The position numbers and the translations under genes were made by a program. A stretch of 64,000 nucleotides of DNA, taken from Limnanthes douglasii subsp. nivea. Lineage: Eukaryota > Streptophyta > Magnoliopsida > Brassicales > Limnanthaceae. The stretch lies in NCBI GenBank assembly GCA_036936605.1, contig JAUPFV010000005.1:47140742-47204741 (forward strand). Direction: 5' to 3'. Numbering within the stretch: position 1 is the stretch's first letter; every line of letters begins with the position of its first letter. Under the pieces are notes generated by a model, which was given only the letters and a program-made list of their open reading frames with translations, did not search any database and was not told where the DNA came from. Of the stretch, positions 10,990-21,741 are shown in pieces.

Positions 10990-13900
10990 TAATGAACCAT
11001 CTTTGCCAACTATTGTTTATTCCAAAGATGATGTAGATTACATAATTAATGTGTATGTTTAACTCTAGTTGGGTTAATATATTGAAAGATTTTGGTTATA
11101 ATATTTTCAAGTTTTTTTTATATTTTTTAATTTTTCATAAAAAATATCATTGAGCTTGATTTTATCTTCTTGTTATTAATAGTCATTTCGATTTATAATT
11201 TTAGGTTTTTAATAACTAAAATCTATCATTTCAAAAAAAATTAATCAAACCAATCTCAATCTAAAATAAACTCAATTTGGTCATATTTTATCAAGAAAAA
11301 ATATCATTTCGACTCAAACTTTTTCAATAGAAAATAAAAAATATGCCCTAAATCCAAATGAATCTGAATAGCCTATAAACGAACTATAAACTATATTTTT
11401 AACATAACTCTAACATTTATTTCAACAAATTATAAATATTGAAAACTTCAAGCCATGTATAACAGTTATAGATTTCGACCTAAAGCTCCAAATAAAGTGT
11501 TTGAAAAGACATATAATCTGGACCTCATTTCCACCATTTAAGTTGAAAGTTAGTGTTGGGACATAACATTTAATTTTGACCTTGTGTAGTTAAAATTGGA
11601 TAAAATATCACGACATTTGATTTTGACCCCTCAGTCAAAATTATATATCATTTGGATTTGTTATTCATTTATTGAAAAATAGAGTATTTAACTTAGATTC
11701 TTCAAAATATATTGTTTTGTTTAAGTTTTTAGGTTATCTGATTTAATGTTTTCTTATTAGAGCTTTTATAAATATATTTTTTGTATTCTTTTGATTGTCA
11801 AATTGTGTAGCTGACATAACAAAATTAGAGAATGTACTACTTTAGAAGATCATTCGTAAGTATATGTGGATCATGCACATTACACTAAACCGAAAATTGA
11901 AAAACGGGTAGAATACATGGACAAGAAAAATTACGACAAATGAATACATGAGAAACCAAAGATTATTTTTTGCTTTCGAGAGGTCTATAAAATATATGCA
12001 AACGATCTTAAAGATAATTCTAAAAGAGGATCTATGGGTAAAAAAAATTGATCGGTATTTTAAAACTTAGGAGTTTATCATGATAAAGTTGGATTATGTT
12101 TTCTGGAAGTTGTGGAAATTAGAATCACGCACCCGCAAACTTCTTCGAAGGATGTCTAAAATGAGAAAATTAAGAAAAAAAACGTTAAAAATTGTACTTC
12201 GTTGGTTTTTATCTTCGGAAAATTTTAGTCGACTTGAGATATATGAAACCTTACAACATATTCAAAATACATACCATTTATAATGTGAAACATAAATAAC
12301 ATACATCGGCGATGTGCATTCAATCACACATGCAGTTTGTTGATATAATGAATAAAAACAATTGGATCAAATGTCATATGAAGTTATTTGAGGGCTCTCA
12401 AGTCATCACGGGTCTATCCTCCGCACACTCAATCTTTGTTGATCTATTAATGGAATTTTTAGAGGGTTTAATTATGGATAATACATTGCCTACATCAATA
12501 TTAGGTATAAAACAGATAGTGATTCAAGAATATTTTTTATAAACATTCAAACTTAATTTTGGGTCAATGGTTGGTTCGGCTTCCTTCTCTTTCACATCTT
12601 CTTCTTTCTAAGTAATTTCATCATAGATTTTATCCATTTTATTTGTTCAAATTTGTGAGACTTAATCATTCACAAAAATAAGTTAATAACATTGTTAATT
12701 ATGAATTGATTTTGAATTCAAAATTGATTTTATTTTACTTTAATATATATAATATTATAATTATGAATTTATAATGGAAGTATGAGTGTAATACTTAGTT
12801 AATTATAAATTATTAATTCACATACAATTTATTATGTTGAATCACTAGTAAAATAATAATAAATTATTTTCAATAATACTTTAATAAATTTATATAATTA
12901 ATTAGGGGTAATATGTTTTAAAATTTATTTATTTAGTGAACCGAAAGAATTAAAAAATGCATTTAATTAGTCATAAAATATTTTAATATTTACTTAACGT
13001 ATTTCACTTATAATATAATAATAAATTAATTAATTTAGTGAATAAAAAATCTCTAGTCTACCCAAAAACAATCTTAAATGCAAGAATACGGTACAGCGAA
13101 AATCCAAAAAAAACACGAAAATCGATTACCAAAAAGTAACCAAATACGTTATCACCTTGAAATGATTACCAAATTGATTCTAAACCTACATTTAACAAAT
13201 TTCAACTAATTATCATATCACATATTATATCTCACATATTATATTACGATTCTATTTAAAAATCAATTCAAAAGTAAAAATAAATTAAATCACTAATTGA
13301 AAAATGATGATTAGTTTTGTAGCTTTATACAAAAAATATTAAATTTTGTTTTAAAATGATGAATCAATAAATCTTGAGCTTTCAAGTTTTGTGTTATTGA
13401 ATAATGAAAAAGATAAATTTTTAAAAATAAGACTAACTTAATATAGAAATAAGAAAACTTAGTTTTTGAAATACGAGTATTTTTTAGATAAAAATAAAAA
13501 TTTATTTAATTAATGAGAGAATTCACCTAATCTATATAAGAACTTAAGAGAAAACTTATCTTTAGGCGAAGGATTGAACGTTAACATCTTAAATTGGTAA
13601 GTCATTTGGTTTTGATACTGAGTTATAAACTTGAATATAAAAAAATTGTATCGATAATTAAAAAATTATAAAGTTTAATTTTCAGACAGAAAAACACTCA
13701 TTCTCTTTTATGATTTCCTTTTTTACATAAACTAAAATCATCATCCAGATTGGCACGTGCTATTATTCTTATTCCCTTATCGCCTGATAGCGAGAGAGAG
13801 GACAAACTACAATTTGTATAAAAACATGGGTCACTTTATTAGTTTACTCTATTTTATTATTCCATCCCAAAAACTACATTTGATGGTATATCAACTATTT

Positions 13901-14243
13901 TGTTATCCACTAAAGTAATTTCAAAAATCTATTAATTACAATGATATTATTAATGAATCAAATAACACAAAAACTTGTATTATTGAATTTTAAAAAAATC
14001 AATTTATTTATAGAAAAATAAAAAAAAATTATTTTGTCCCTAAAAGAATTATTTCTTATTTTTCTTTTAATGATGAAAATAAAATACAGATAAATGTTAT
14101 GATTAAATCGAATTTTTAAAAAACAGAATTTAATTCTTTAATATCGAATTATTATATGTAAATATCGAAAGGTTTTATACGATCAACACTATGCTTTGAA
14201 CACTTGCGTTGCTCGTACACTAGTAGTACAGTAAGCACGGTCA
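10990..14243. other. AT-rich intergenic DNA, no gene recognised
   Basis: Very AT-rich sequence. Two adjacent open frames on + (12080-12283 and 12312-12542) show no motif I know, have low-complexity Lys/Arg/Leu composition or no similarity to each other, and lack promoter or splice context. I see no RNA gene or repeat array. Confidence 0.5.
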
Positions 14244-15482
14244 TCTGCACCTAGGGGCGGATTTACTATGGGCCTAGGGGGGGCGCGAGCCCCCCTAGCC
14301 TCAAGGTAGATTAGTATCAGGGAAATTTTTATTTTCAGATTTTTTGAAGAAGTCACGTTTAAAATGTTTGATTACTGGTCAAACGGTGTCGGTTTTGGCT
14401 GAAATTTGGACAGCATGTTTGGGACATATAAAGCTTGAATATGTCCGGTTGGATTGTTATTTGATGCTACGGTTCGAGAGAAATCACGTTTGGAATAGTG
14501 GAGTAGATTTTGTAATATTATTCATTTTGTTTTTTTTTGTTAGTTTATTATGTTTAAAATTGTTGGTGGGTTGTAGATATTTATTATATTGAATTGGATA
14601 TACTTTTACCTTCAACTTATCATAATAGTATAAGTGTTTTTGGTGGAATCTTTATAAGTCTCGTGGTCTTTTGCTCTTCACAACGAAGTGGTCTTTTCAT
14701 ATAAATGTTTTGGTTGTTGATTTATTTTACCGTTGATTATTTTTCAGTGATTAGGTTTGTGGTTTTATTTGTTAATAAATCAGTTGTTTTATTATTTGGT
14801 TTGTTGTTTTGAAGTTAATCTCGCGTGTGGTTGATATACTATTATTTGAGTCTAATAGTTGGTATTAGAGCTTCATACCTAGACGAAAACGTGATATGGA
14901 TGAAATTCTTGAATGTTGAAGATGATGAACCATCAGTCATGTTCATCAAACGGACTAAGGAACTTCTAAGATGCTCTAATAAGAGTGAACAAATATATCC
15001 ATTGTAAAAATTTATGACTTATATATGAATCATGAAACAACCTAATTAGAGTGAGCATTAGGAAAGTCAACTAAGGGGAGGTAAAAGTGGTAGAATTTCT
15101 TATGTGCGACCAAATTTCCACATCGGATAGGTATGAGAAGGATCAATGACAAATAAGTAATAACATATCTCAACTAGTACGAAGCCTTTTGGTTTTATAC
15201 ATAAATGCTATAACGGTTACTAACTCATATATAAACTTAAGATTATTTAGACATATGCGTCATAAATCAAATGTATAATTTTTATATATATTTAATTTCA
15301 ATAAATATTCATGATTTTCTTAATCAATAAAAATGTCAAGATCAATTTTTTTTAATATTTCCAAACAAATTATTAAAAAAATCAATTAAAAGTACGAGAT
15401 GAATAAAAAAAATTAAAACATGTCTAGTTTATGTAATACTTGAGCCCCTCCTAACTTGGATTCTTCGCTCCGCCACTGCACC
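14244..15482. mobile_element. hAT-like element, about 1.22 kb, with TSD
   Basis: CTGCACC flanks the element at 14245-14251 and 15476-15482 (8 bp with one mismatch: TCTGCACC / ACTGCACC), the duplication size of hAT transposons. The element starts TAGGGGCGGA and ends TCCGCCA. Its ends form an imperfect inverted repeat that extends into G-rich stretches (GGGCCTAGGGGGGG on the left, complement of GAGCCCCTCC on the right). No transposase is encoded: the 82-codon frame at 14344-14592 is Leu/Phe/Val-rich without a known motif. It is most likely a non-autonomous element. Confidence 0.6.
14866..15250 (+). mobile_element. TRIM-like LTR element relic inside the hAT-like element
   Basis: The sequence TTGGTATTAGAGC at about 14868 is a degraded tRNA-Met primer binding site (TGGTATCAGAGC). 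What follows is homologous to the TRIM array at 48.98-50.2 kb: a short frame with KFLNVEDDEP (KFLEVEHEEP there), a GGGGAGG purine tract near 15075, then CCACATCGG and TACGAAGCCTTTTGG, which match the TRIM LTR. The upstream LTR is not recognisable. Confidence 0.55.
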
Positions 15483-16242
15483 ATCGTTTGAATAGTTTAG
15501 TGAGTAAAAATAACATTTTAAACATTTTAATATACACTAATTATGAAACAATTTTAATATAATTTTAAAATATATTTTAGCTTTTTTATAAATAAAATAC
15601 TATAAATTTGAATATATGTAATTGAAATATCAAATACATTTGATTTTTGGATAAATTATTGTATTTATTTGTTTTAAGTGAATAATTTATAAGGTAATGA
15701 TATATGAAAATTGTACCAAATATTTACTGATGAAACTATTATATATAAGACTAATCTCAATTAAAATCTAACTATTTTCTTCCTCTTCTTTAACAAAACT
15801 TCTCTCTGTTTTTTAATTATATTTTAATATTGCCTTGTGGAACTTTCCGACTTTTCATTAGCGTAAAAAGAATGAATCATACTAGTCGAAGAACCAATTT
15901 TTTTTTACAGAATTATATTACAATGAAGTAATCCCTGGACCCAGTAATTTGTATAATTTTCTATTAAGAAATAAACTAGTAACTATGAGAATATTTCCCA
16001 GCCTGATGGTAATGGCAATCTTGTTCGAAACTCGATCATCTTGATGGGCAAGATAAGACGCGAGCTGCAAGTTTTATTTAAAAAAATTAAAGAAATCAAT
16101 ATTTGAAATCAAGATCTTTGATTAATAGCGAAATCAGAAACATCAACCAGATAACAAAACCACAAGAAAAAAAACAACACATCGATTTCTAAGTTTGAAT
16201 TAAATTTACAACCAGAAACCCTAAATCCCCAAATTCCATAAC
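15483..16242. other. AT-rich spacer, no gene recognised
   Basis: No coding frame, repeat or RNA gene was recognised. The part near 16000-16240 is the 3' flank of the histone pseudogene on the - strand and may include its 3' UTR. Confidence 0.5.
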
Positions 16243-16677
16243 CTAAGAACTTGTAAACTTTGTAACAGCCTTCGTTCCTTCAGATACAACATGTTTAGCC
16301 AATTCACCGGACAACACCAACCTCACCGCAGTCTGGATTTCCCTTGAAGTGATAGTTGGTTTCTTGTTGTACCTCGCAAGCTTCGCAGACTCACCATCCA
16401 ATTTCTCGAAGATATCATTGATGAAACTGTTCATGATTCACATAGCTTTGCTGGAAATACCGATATCAGGATGAACCTGCTTCAAGATCGTTAAGATGTA
16501 GATCTTGTAGGTCTCGACGCTTTTCTTGGATCGTTTCTTCTTTTTATAAACTCTGACGCCAGCTTCTTTTGGTAACTTCTTTCTGTCCTTTGGTTTCTTC
16601 TCAGCTGCTACGGCGGCCAAAGAATATTTCTCGGCGACCTTCTTCTCAGTCGGCTTCTTTTCTGCTTGGGGTGCTAT
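16243..16677 (-). pseudogene. H2B-like: Histone H2B pseudogene (lost start, one nonsense codon)
   Basis: Histone H2B pairs with H2A in the nucleosome core. The - strand frame is continuous at full plant length (about 144 codons) and intronless. The N-terminal tail has the plant pattern [12 protein letters not shown].., rich in Lys and Ala. The histone fold follows with [66 protein letters not shown] and the conserved tail AVTKFTSS. Two defects are visible. The initiator position at 16675-16677 reads ATA instead of ATG directly before GCACCC, and a TGA replaces the Ser codon in the conserved AMSIMN motif at about 16436-16438. A downstream ATG (16620) would give only a 60-residue fragment. The low number of other changes suggests recent inactivation. 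Confidence 0.9.
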
Positions 16678-16787
16678 TGTTGATTTTGATTAGGAAATGA
16701 GTTCTCTAGAGAGAGATTAATTGGAGAAGAGAAATAATTTTCTGATTTTGTTTGGTGAGATGCGAGCTACAACTTGAATTTGATAAA

Positions 16788-16880
16788 AAAGAAAAAAAGA
16801 AAAAAAGAAAAGAGAAAAGAGAAAAGAGAAAAGAGAAAAGAGAAAAGAGAAAAGAGAAAAGGGAAAGAGAAAAGAGAGAT
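16788..16880. repeat. (GAAAA)n / (GAAAAGA)n purine-rich simple repeat
   Basis: A run of GAAAAGAGAAAAGA-type repeats on + (pyrimidine-rich CTCTTTTC on -). It lies in the presumed 5' UTR of the H2B pseudogene. Pyrimidine-rich leaders are common in plant histone genes, but here it has probably expanded by slippage. Confidence 0.9.
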
Positions 16881-16889
16881 AGTCGGCTC

Positions 16890-16995
16890 AAAAAAAGTTT
16901 ATATATTAAGGGTATTTTAGTAAAATTTGGGTCTCATTATAGCTGAAGGTCTCATTATAACGGGGTCTCATTATAACCAAAACGCGTCTCGGTTT
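16890..16995 (-). promoter_or_regulatory. Possible H2B promoter: TATA-like box and three GGTCTCATTATA repeats
   Basis: On the - strand, upstream of the pyrimidine-rich leader, lies TATATAAAC (complement of + 16897-16905), a fair TATA box. Further upstream are three near-identical copies of GGTCTCATTATA (+ strand starts 16930, 16948 and 16964) and an ACGCGTC motif near 16981. Whether the repeats act as regulatory sites or are the end of another repeat is unknown. Confidence 0.4.
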
Positions 16996-17564
16996 AGCGT
17001 TGCTCTTTATAATATTTAGTTTTTTTAAAAAAAGAATATTTCATAATAAATGTTGTTCTCATTTTTCAATACAGTATTAATGACACATATTTTATTTTCA
17101 ACTAACAAAATAGTTAACCTTGTGCACAAGTTATTAACTTCACCATTCAAATTTACTATTTTTTATTCTTTCAAAGTCATTATTATTTTCCTTAATATTG
17201 ATGAAAAAACCTTAAACGACACATATTATGAAACTGAGGGAATATTATAGAATGTGAGTTCACTTGCCAAGAACTATAGTGTATAGATTCATTCGGGAGG
17301 TGTGAAAGTTATGCAGTGCTAGTGCGGATCATAAATATAAGTGTTCGAACAACAAATCAAGCATAAATATTCTAATTTGTACAATGAAAATTAATATTTA
17401 ATTAGGTTCAATATTTTTCGTTCTAAGTCATGTTAGAGTAAAATAGAAGGTAAGTAGCTGGAATTTAATAAAATCATCGGATAAAAATGAAGCCCTCGAA
17501 GAAAAAGGTAAGTATATAAAATCGTCGAGAGAGGTGAGAGTGAGAATGTTAAATATCTAATTTT
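16996..17564. other. Spacer between H2B pseudogene and Tat element 1
   Basis: AT-rich, without a supported gene. The + strand frame at 17050-17250 is Phe/Ile/Leu/Thr-rich with no motif and looks random. Confidence 0.5.
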
Positions 17565-17716
17565 AAGTATGGTGAGGTTTATTTCCGTTTGAGGGTAATT
17601 TTGTCCAGAGTTTTGTGGTATTCTGAAGGTATTTAATGTTTGGATAGAGTGTAGAGGGGGAATTGAGCTGCCTGGTTGTATTTAATTTTCATTACCCTCA
17701 TTTAATGTAGGTGGTT

Positions 17717-17730
17717 GGGTATTTATACCC
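17717..17730 (-). promoter_or_regulatory. LTR TATA box (palindromic)
   Basis: GGGTATTTATACCC reads GGGTATAAATACCC on the - strand, a strong TATA box in the expected direction. The same box is at 27172-27185 in the 5' LTR, and TATAAATA is at the same relative place in the LTRs of Tat elements 2 and 3. Confidence 0.7.
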
Positions 17731-17886
17731 TTATTTTTGGGCCATATGGGCTTTCGGGTTGTGTTTTAAATGGATTCGGGTCGAGCTTAAAGACCCATCA
17801 GTTTTAAGTTAAGCAAGTAATTAGCTTAGTCATGAAGTGGTTAAGTGTTTAATACTTTAGTTCTGTTCGGACAGTTTAGTGAGTGG

Positions 17887-17953
17887 AGGTTGTCCGAACT
17901 GTCCCTGTCCGGTTAGGTGGATGTTGTCCAAACTGCCCCTGTCTGGTTCTCAT
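17887..17953 (-). repeat. 34-bp tandem repeat in LTR U3
   Basis: Two units with a 34-bp period, each containing GTTGTCC(G/A)AACTG(T/C)CCCTGTC(C/T)GGTT. The same pair lies in the other LTR near 27331-27398. The position at the start of U3, upstream of the TATA box, is where LTR enhancers usually sit. Confidence 0.7.
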
Positions 17954-17983
17954 AAAGAGTGGTGACAAAATCCGGACTCATCA

Positions 17984-17998
17984 TTAGCCCCTTTTTTA
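17984..17998 (-). other. Polypurine tract of Tat element 1
   Basis: On the - strand AAAAAAGGGGCTAA lies directly before the 3' LTR. This is the plus-strand DNA primer site. Elements 2 (46342-46355) and 3 (63171-63182) have the same AAGGGGCTA core at the same place. Confidence 0.85.
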
Positions 17999-18302
17999 GG
18001 TGGTGTAAAAAGGACTTTGACAAGACCTAAAAAATTAGCTTGTATCCGGATAGATTTTTCGAACTGTGTAAGGGCTTTATCCGGACTGAAAAAGTTCTCA
18101 GCAACTAAACGGTTTCTTGCCAGAGATCGTGGGACACATGTCTTTTTCTGATTCGCCATACCAGCCGTTTTTTCCCTAGAAAAGCGCTCCCACTTACTTC
18201 AAAAAGCAACCTCTTCATTTAATGAGGATGACATCAGTGTCGTTTTTAATCATTGCAACCCTTTCGAATTCTCCTAAGTATCGAAGCATCTTTTGCACAT
18301 TT

Positions 18303-18312
18303 ACTATAAATT
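18303..18312 (+). promoter_or_regulatory. TATA-like box of the antisense gene, element 1
   Basis: CTATAAATTA lies about 100 bp upstream of the ATG at 18413. The same stretch in elements 2 and 3 has ATATATAAAC and TGTATAAAC, and the sequence after it is alignable between copies (in elements 1 and 2, 'ttttctactg/ttttcactg' followed by 'atcttcatca'). This suggests that the antisense gene has its own promoter. Confidence 0.5.
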
Positions 18313-18412
18313 AGTCATTTTTCTACTGTTTTACCATCTTCATCATCCTTGCTCTGTTAAACTTCAAAGCTCTCTTTCTAAAAAAACAAACACTTTCTTC
18401 TGTTGTGAGTTT

Positions 18413-21375
18413 ATGTTCACAACGAGGAACGCTTTAATAAAAGGTGGGTGGCTCAATTTGTCGGAGTTAGAGAAAGCTCAAAAAGTTGAACGAGAAAGAC
18501 GCCTTGCTGCAGGCCTCCCTGTGTCCCCTATCGAAAAATCGGAAACCCCAAGCTCAGAGCCTGATCGGGGCTCTTCTTCAACTAAGAGTGTTAAACCTAG
18601 GAGATTGTTCCAGCCCAATCTTTCACCAATTGTATCGGGCTCATCGGTTCAGGAATCGGAGCCTACTATTGAACCAGGGCAGGCAGTTACTAGTTTTAAG
18701 AAACCTTCCCCATTTATTTCCATGGGATCAGACGCTGACACCTCTCCAGAGAAGTTAGTAGATCGGAGAAAATGTCGCTTGGTAAAAGGGCAAGCTCTAA
18801 AAGGTACACCTTCCAAATCAGGGGCTAAAGATAGCAATACGGGGTCAGAAGCACCCATTAAGATTCCTAAGGACAAACGGTCCAGACTGGAGGCATCTAG
18901 TTCAAGTCTCCGAAAAGAAACCACTGCATCTGAGCCCCAACCGGAGTCCAGACTACAAGAAGCCAGTGAAGCCCAACAATCCGTAGGGCCTGCTGAGCCA
19001 ACCTTTAGCTCCCATCACCCAAGAACAACTGAAGACCCCTCCATGGTAATAGAAGAAGTGATGGAGGATTCTATTGAAGAATATCCCTTTGAGTCCGAAG
19101 TCTCCGGGCAAACAAGTGAGGCTATTGCTGCCAAGAAGGAAAAAGGCAAGGAGAAACTATGCTTATGGCATCCGGATTTGCCGGAGTGCCTTGTGGGAAA
19201 GGTGGGACCTTGTTTCCACAAGGTAAGTGTTAAATATCTGATAGCTTTGCAAAAACTTAATTATGCTTTCATCCACACAACCGAATTGGGTCGGATGCGA
19301 ACAAAATGGGGGATCACGGAGAATGTCAAAATAAGAATTCTGGTGGATCCGGAGACACCAATGGACTGCAAGCTCAGTGAAATAGTTTTCTTCACTGAGC
19401 TCTTCAACTGGGGACTAAGGTTTCCCTTAGACCTGGAGATAGTGAAATACTTTCACCTCATCAAACTTTGCCCAAGCCAACTGAGCCCCAACGCATGGTA
19501 CACTCTCATGGCCTGTATTATGGCCTCCGGGCTCTCCGTAATTCCCCTTCCAATGGAGCAGTTTGCAGCTGTGGCCAGCCTCTACAGAAACCATCATATT
19601 CCCTTCTATCACTTCAACATGGGTGATAATTACAAAGAAATGGACGATCTGCTTGAGTCAGAAAGAAATTGGAAGACTCATTTCTTGTTTGTGAGTGGTT
19701 CCTGGGAAAATGAGAGGAAGATTAAAGCCGGTGTCAACCCGAGCCTCCTTACCAGCAGATGGCGAAGCGATGGTAAGAATCCTATCTCACATTCCCACCT
19801 TTATTTTTCACAAATTTGTTTATCTGACTTGTCTTTTTTTGTGTATCTTGGCAGTGCTGCCTAAGGACTTCAGTGACTACTTGAAGGCTGGGCAGACCAC
19901 TTGCACCAAGTTAAATGCTTGGGCTACTGAGAAGTGGGGGAATCGCTTCCACAACGCCTTTACCGAAGGCAATCTAACAAGGTCTTATCTCTCGAATACC
20001 ACTGGCCGGAGGGACTTATCCTGGGAGGAACTTACCACCCCACCCCCTCCGGAAGTAGTCCTTAAAAGAACACACGCGCCGGACGGGACATTGTATCTGC
20101 CCGATAGAGCCAAAGCCCCAAGTAAGATGAAGGGCAAGAAAGGTAAAGGCAAACAGAGTGCGGTTGAAGCCAATCCCACCGAAGTGGAGGAAACTTCTCT
20201 AACAAACCAAGAGGGGCCAAATCAAGGACAGATTGATGCTGCTCTTCTTGAAGTAGTGGAGCATGAAAGTACTAGGGAAGTGGCAGGATCTCTGAAACCT
20301 CCAAAAGTTCCTAAGAAAAATAGGAAACGGGGAGGAGAGGGCCAGAATAGGGAGACCATGAAGAAGAAGACCTCCAAGGGTGATGAGATTTCCCTCCGGC
20401 CTCCGGAGCCCCTTCCCCCTGTTGACCCTACTGACCCCACTCAAGCAGAAGGCATCCCTAGTGACTTCCAAACCGGAAGGGGTGCAGGAGGGGACATCTG
20501 CATTGATGGTGTTGATATTAGTGGTCTTGAATAAATTGGTCTTTACTTCGAAAATCTTCCTAAGGATGATTTTTCTCGACCTTACCTCCCCCCCCGAGTT
20601 CTTCGAACATCGTTACCTTCAATGGTAAGTCTTTCTCTGTTTCAAGTGAAAGAGATGTTATAACTCACTCTATATTAAGAAATATTCAGCCAGTGCTTAG
20701 TTTGGAGAAGCAAGTGCGAGGTCAGTCAGCTATTATTAATGCCCTTAATTCTGACAAAGAGAAACTGTCTGGTGACCTCTTTATTGCCAACCAAAATGCT
20801 GATGTTTGAAGAGGGAGAATGAGGAGTTAAAGAAGAACCAGGAGGATTGGGCCACAAAGGTAGCTACCTTAGAAGATACTATCAAAGAACTCTGAACAAA
20901 GCAATCCGGTTTGGAGAAAGATCTCTCTTCTTCGAAAGAGGAGGTGAAGGCTAGGGACAGGGTCATTCATACTTTGACCAATGACAAGATCTTGCTTGAG
21001 GACTCGGTGTCTAAGGCTGCACAAGAAAAAGCTGATTTGCTAAGGGAGCAAGAGGCAAAAATCCAAGCTACGATTGATGCCTATACCAACCAAGTGATAG
21101 ACACTCAGGAAGAGATGTACGCCAAAGTGAAGTCGGACATGGTCTTGCTCTTTCATGAGAAATTTCTGAAGAGAAATCTGGGAGATTTATGGACTTTTGT
21201 AGAGTACGAAGACCTTCCCTTCCACACGATGGCTGATGGTGACAAGCATGATTACTCCAGTGCTGACTCATCCGATGAAGAAGAAAAAACCGGGGAGAGT
21301 CCAGATGAGGAAAATGATGACCTCAAGAAGAAGAAAACTAGTGAGGCCGAGCCATCTTCAAAGGCTCAGTCTTAG
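18413..21375 (+). pseudogene. Antisense extra gene of Tat element 1 (gypsy-type transposon domain, coiled coil), with intron
   Basis: This gene is opposite in direction to pol and lies between pol and the 3' LTR. The start is set at ATG 18413 because all three copies share MFT..N.L.KGGWLNLSELEKA there. Exon 1 (18413-19772) is uninterrupted, longer than any open stretch of pol in this element. Residues 1-30 are conserved, and 30-245 are Ser/Pro/Glu-rich and probably disordered. About 250-440 form a globular domain (HPDLPECL..GKVGPCF; FNWGLRFPLD; LCPSQLSPNAWYTLMACIMA) like the 'putative gypsy type transposon' family (PF04195). Exon 2 has TTGRRDLSWEELTTPPPPE, a Lys-rich linker, a coiled coil and a conserved end (VKSDMVLLF..). 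Exon 2 is broken by TAA at 20532, an indel at a C8 run (20588-20595), a frameshift near 20809 and TGA at about 20893. The molecular role is unknown. Confidence 0.85.
19773..19854 (+). other. Intron in the antisense gene, element 1 (82 nt, phase 1)
   Basis: GTAAGAATCC at the donor, a T-rich stretch, and TTGGCAG at the acceptor. Removing it joins ..RWRSD to VLPKDFSDYL in frame. The homologous intron is present at the same codon, in the same phase, in elements 2 (85 nt) and 3 (76 nt), with different interior sequence but flanking exons that stay alignable. That is strong evidence of real splicing. Confidence 0.85.
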
Positions 21376-21418
21376 AGTATTAATTATCTTTTCACTTTTG
21401 TTTTGATTGAACCAAAGT

Positions 21419-21514
21419 CCTTGGATGGCCAAGGCATTTTTTGTAACTGTGTCCGGTTCTTGACCGGATAAATCTTTTTTGTTTTGATAATTTAAAGTCC
21501 TTGGATGGCCAAGA
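21419..21514. repeat. Two hairpins CCTTGGATGGCCAAGG
   Basis: CCTTGGATGGCCAAGG at 21419-21434 and CCTTGGATGGCCAAGA at 21499-21514 each form a 5-6-bp stem with a 4-nt loop. Both sit shortly after the stop of the antisense gene. Element 2 has the same pair in its orientation (42872-42887 and about 42943-42958). They may help 3' end formation, but this is not proven. Confidence 0.6.
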
Positions 21515-21741
21515 CACTTCGTACGTTTTAATGGGTAGCTTTATTTTGCACAACTCTTGCATAGTTTTTCAATTTTGGTGGATGATGTTTAAACAGTCCT
21601 TGGTTACTTCATAAATGTTTTAACGTGAGAGTGTTTAAATTCTCCGATGACAAATGATTAAGTAGTCATCACTCCTTCAATTTAATCCGACCTGTTCAAA
21701 TAAAAACTTTACCGAAAATTATTAAGTAAAAACACTCCGGA

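Larger units (their letters stand above)
17570..17983 (-). repeat. Tat element 1, 3' LTR
   Basis: The terminal repeat reads TGATGAGTCCGG.. to ..CCTCACCA on the - strand and is 414 bp. It is about 96% identical to 27016-27428. It contains a TATA box (palindromic GGGTATTTATACCC, 17717-17730) and a 34-bp tandem repeat in the U3 part. Confidence 0.95.

Noticed and set aside
12080..12542. Two adjacent + frames of 67 and 76 codons
   Set aside because: No known motif, no promoter or splice context, and base composition like the surrounding spacer.
16752..16946. 64-codon Lys/Glu/Arg-rich + frame
   Set aside because: It is made of the (GAAAAGA)n simple repeat in the H2B leader.
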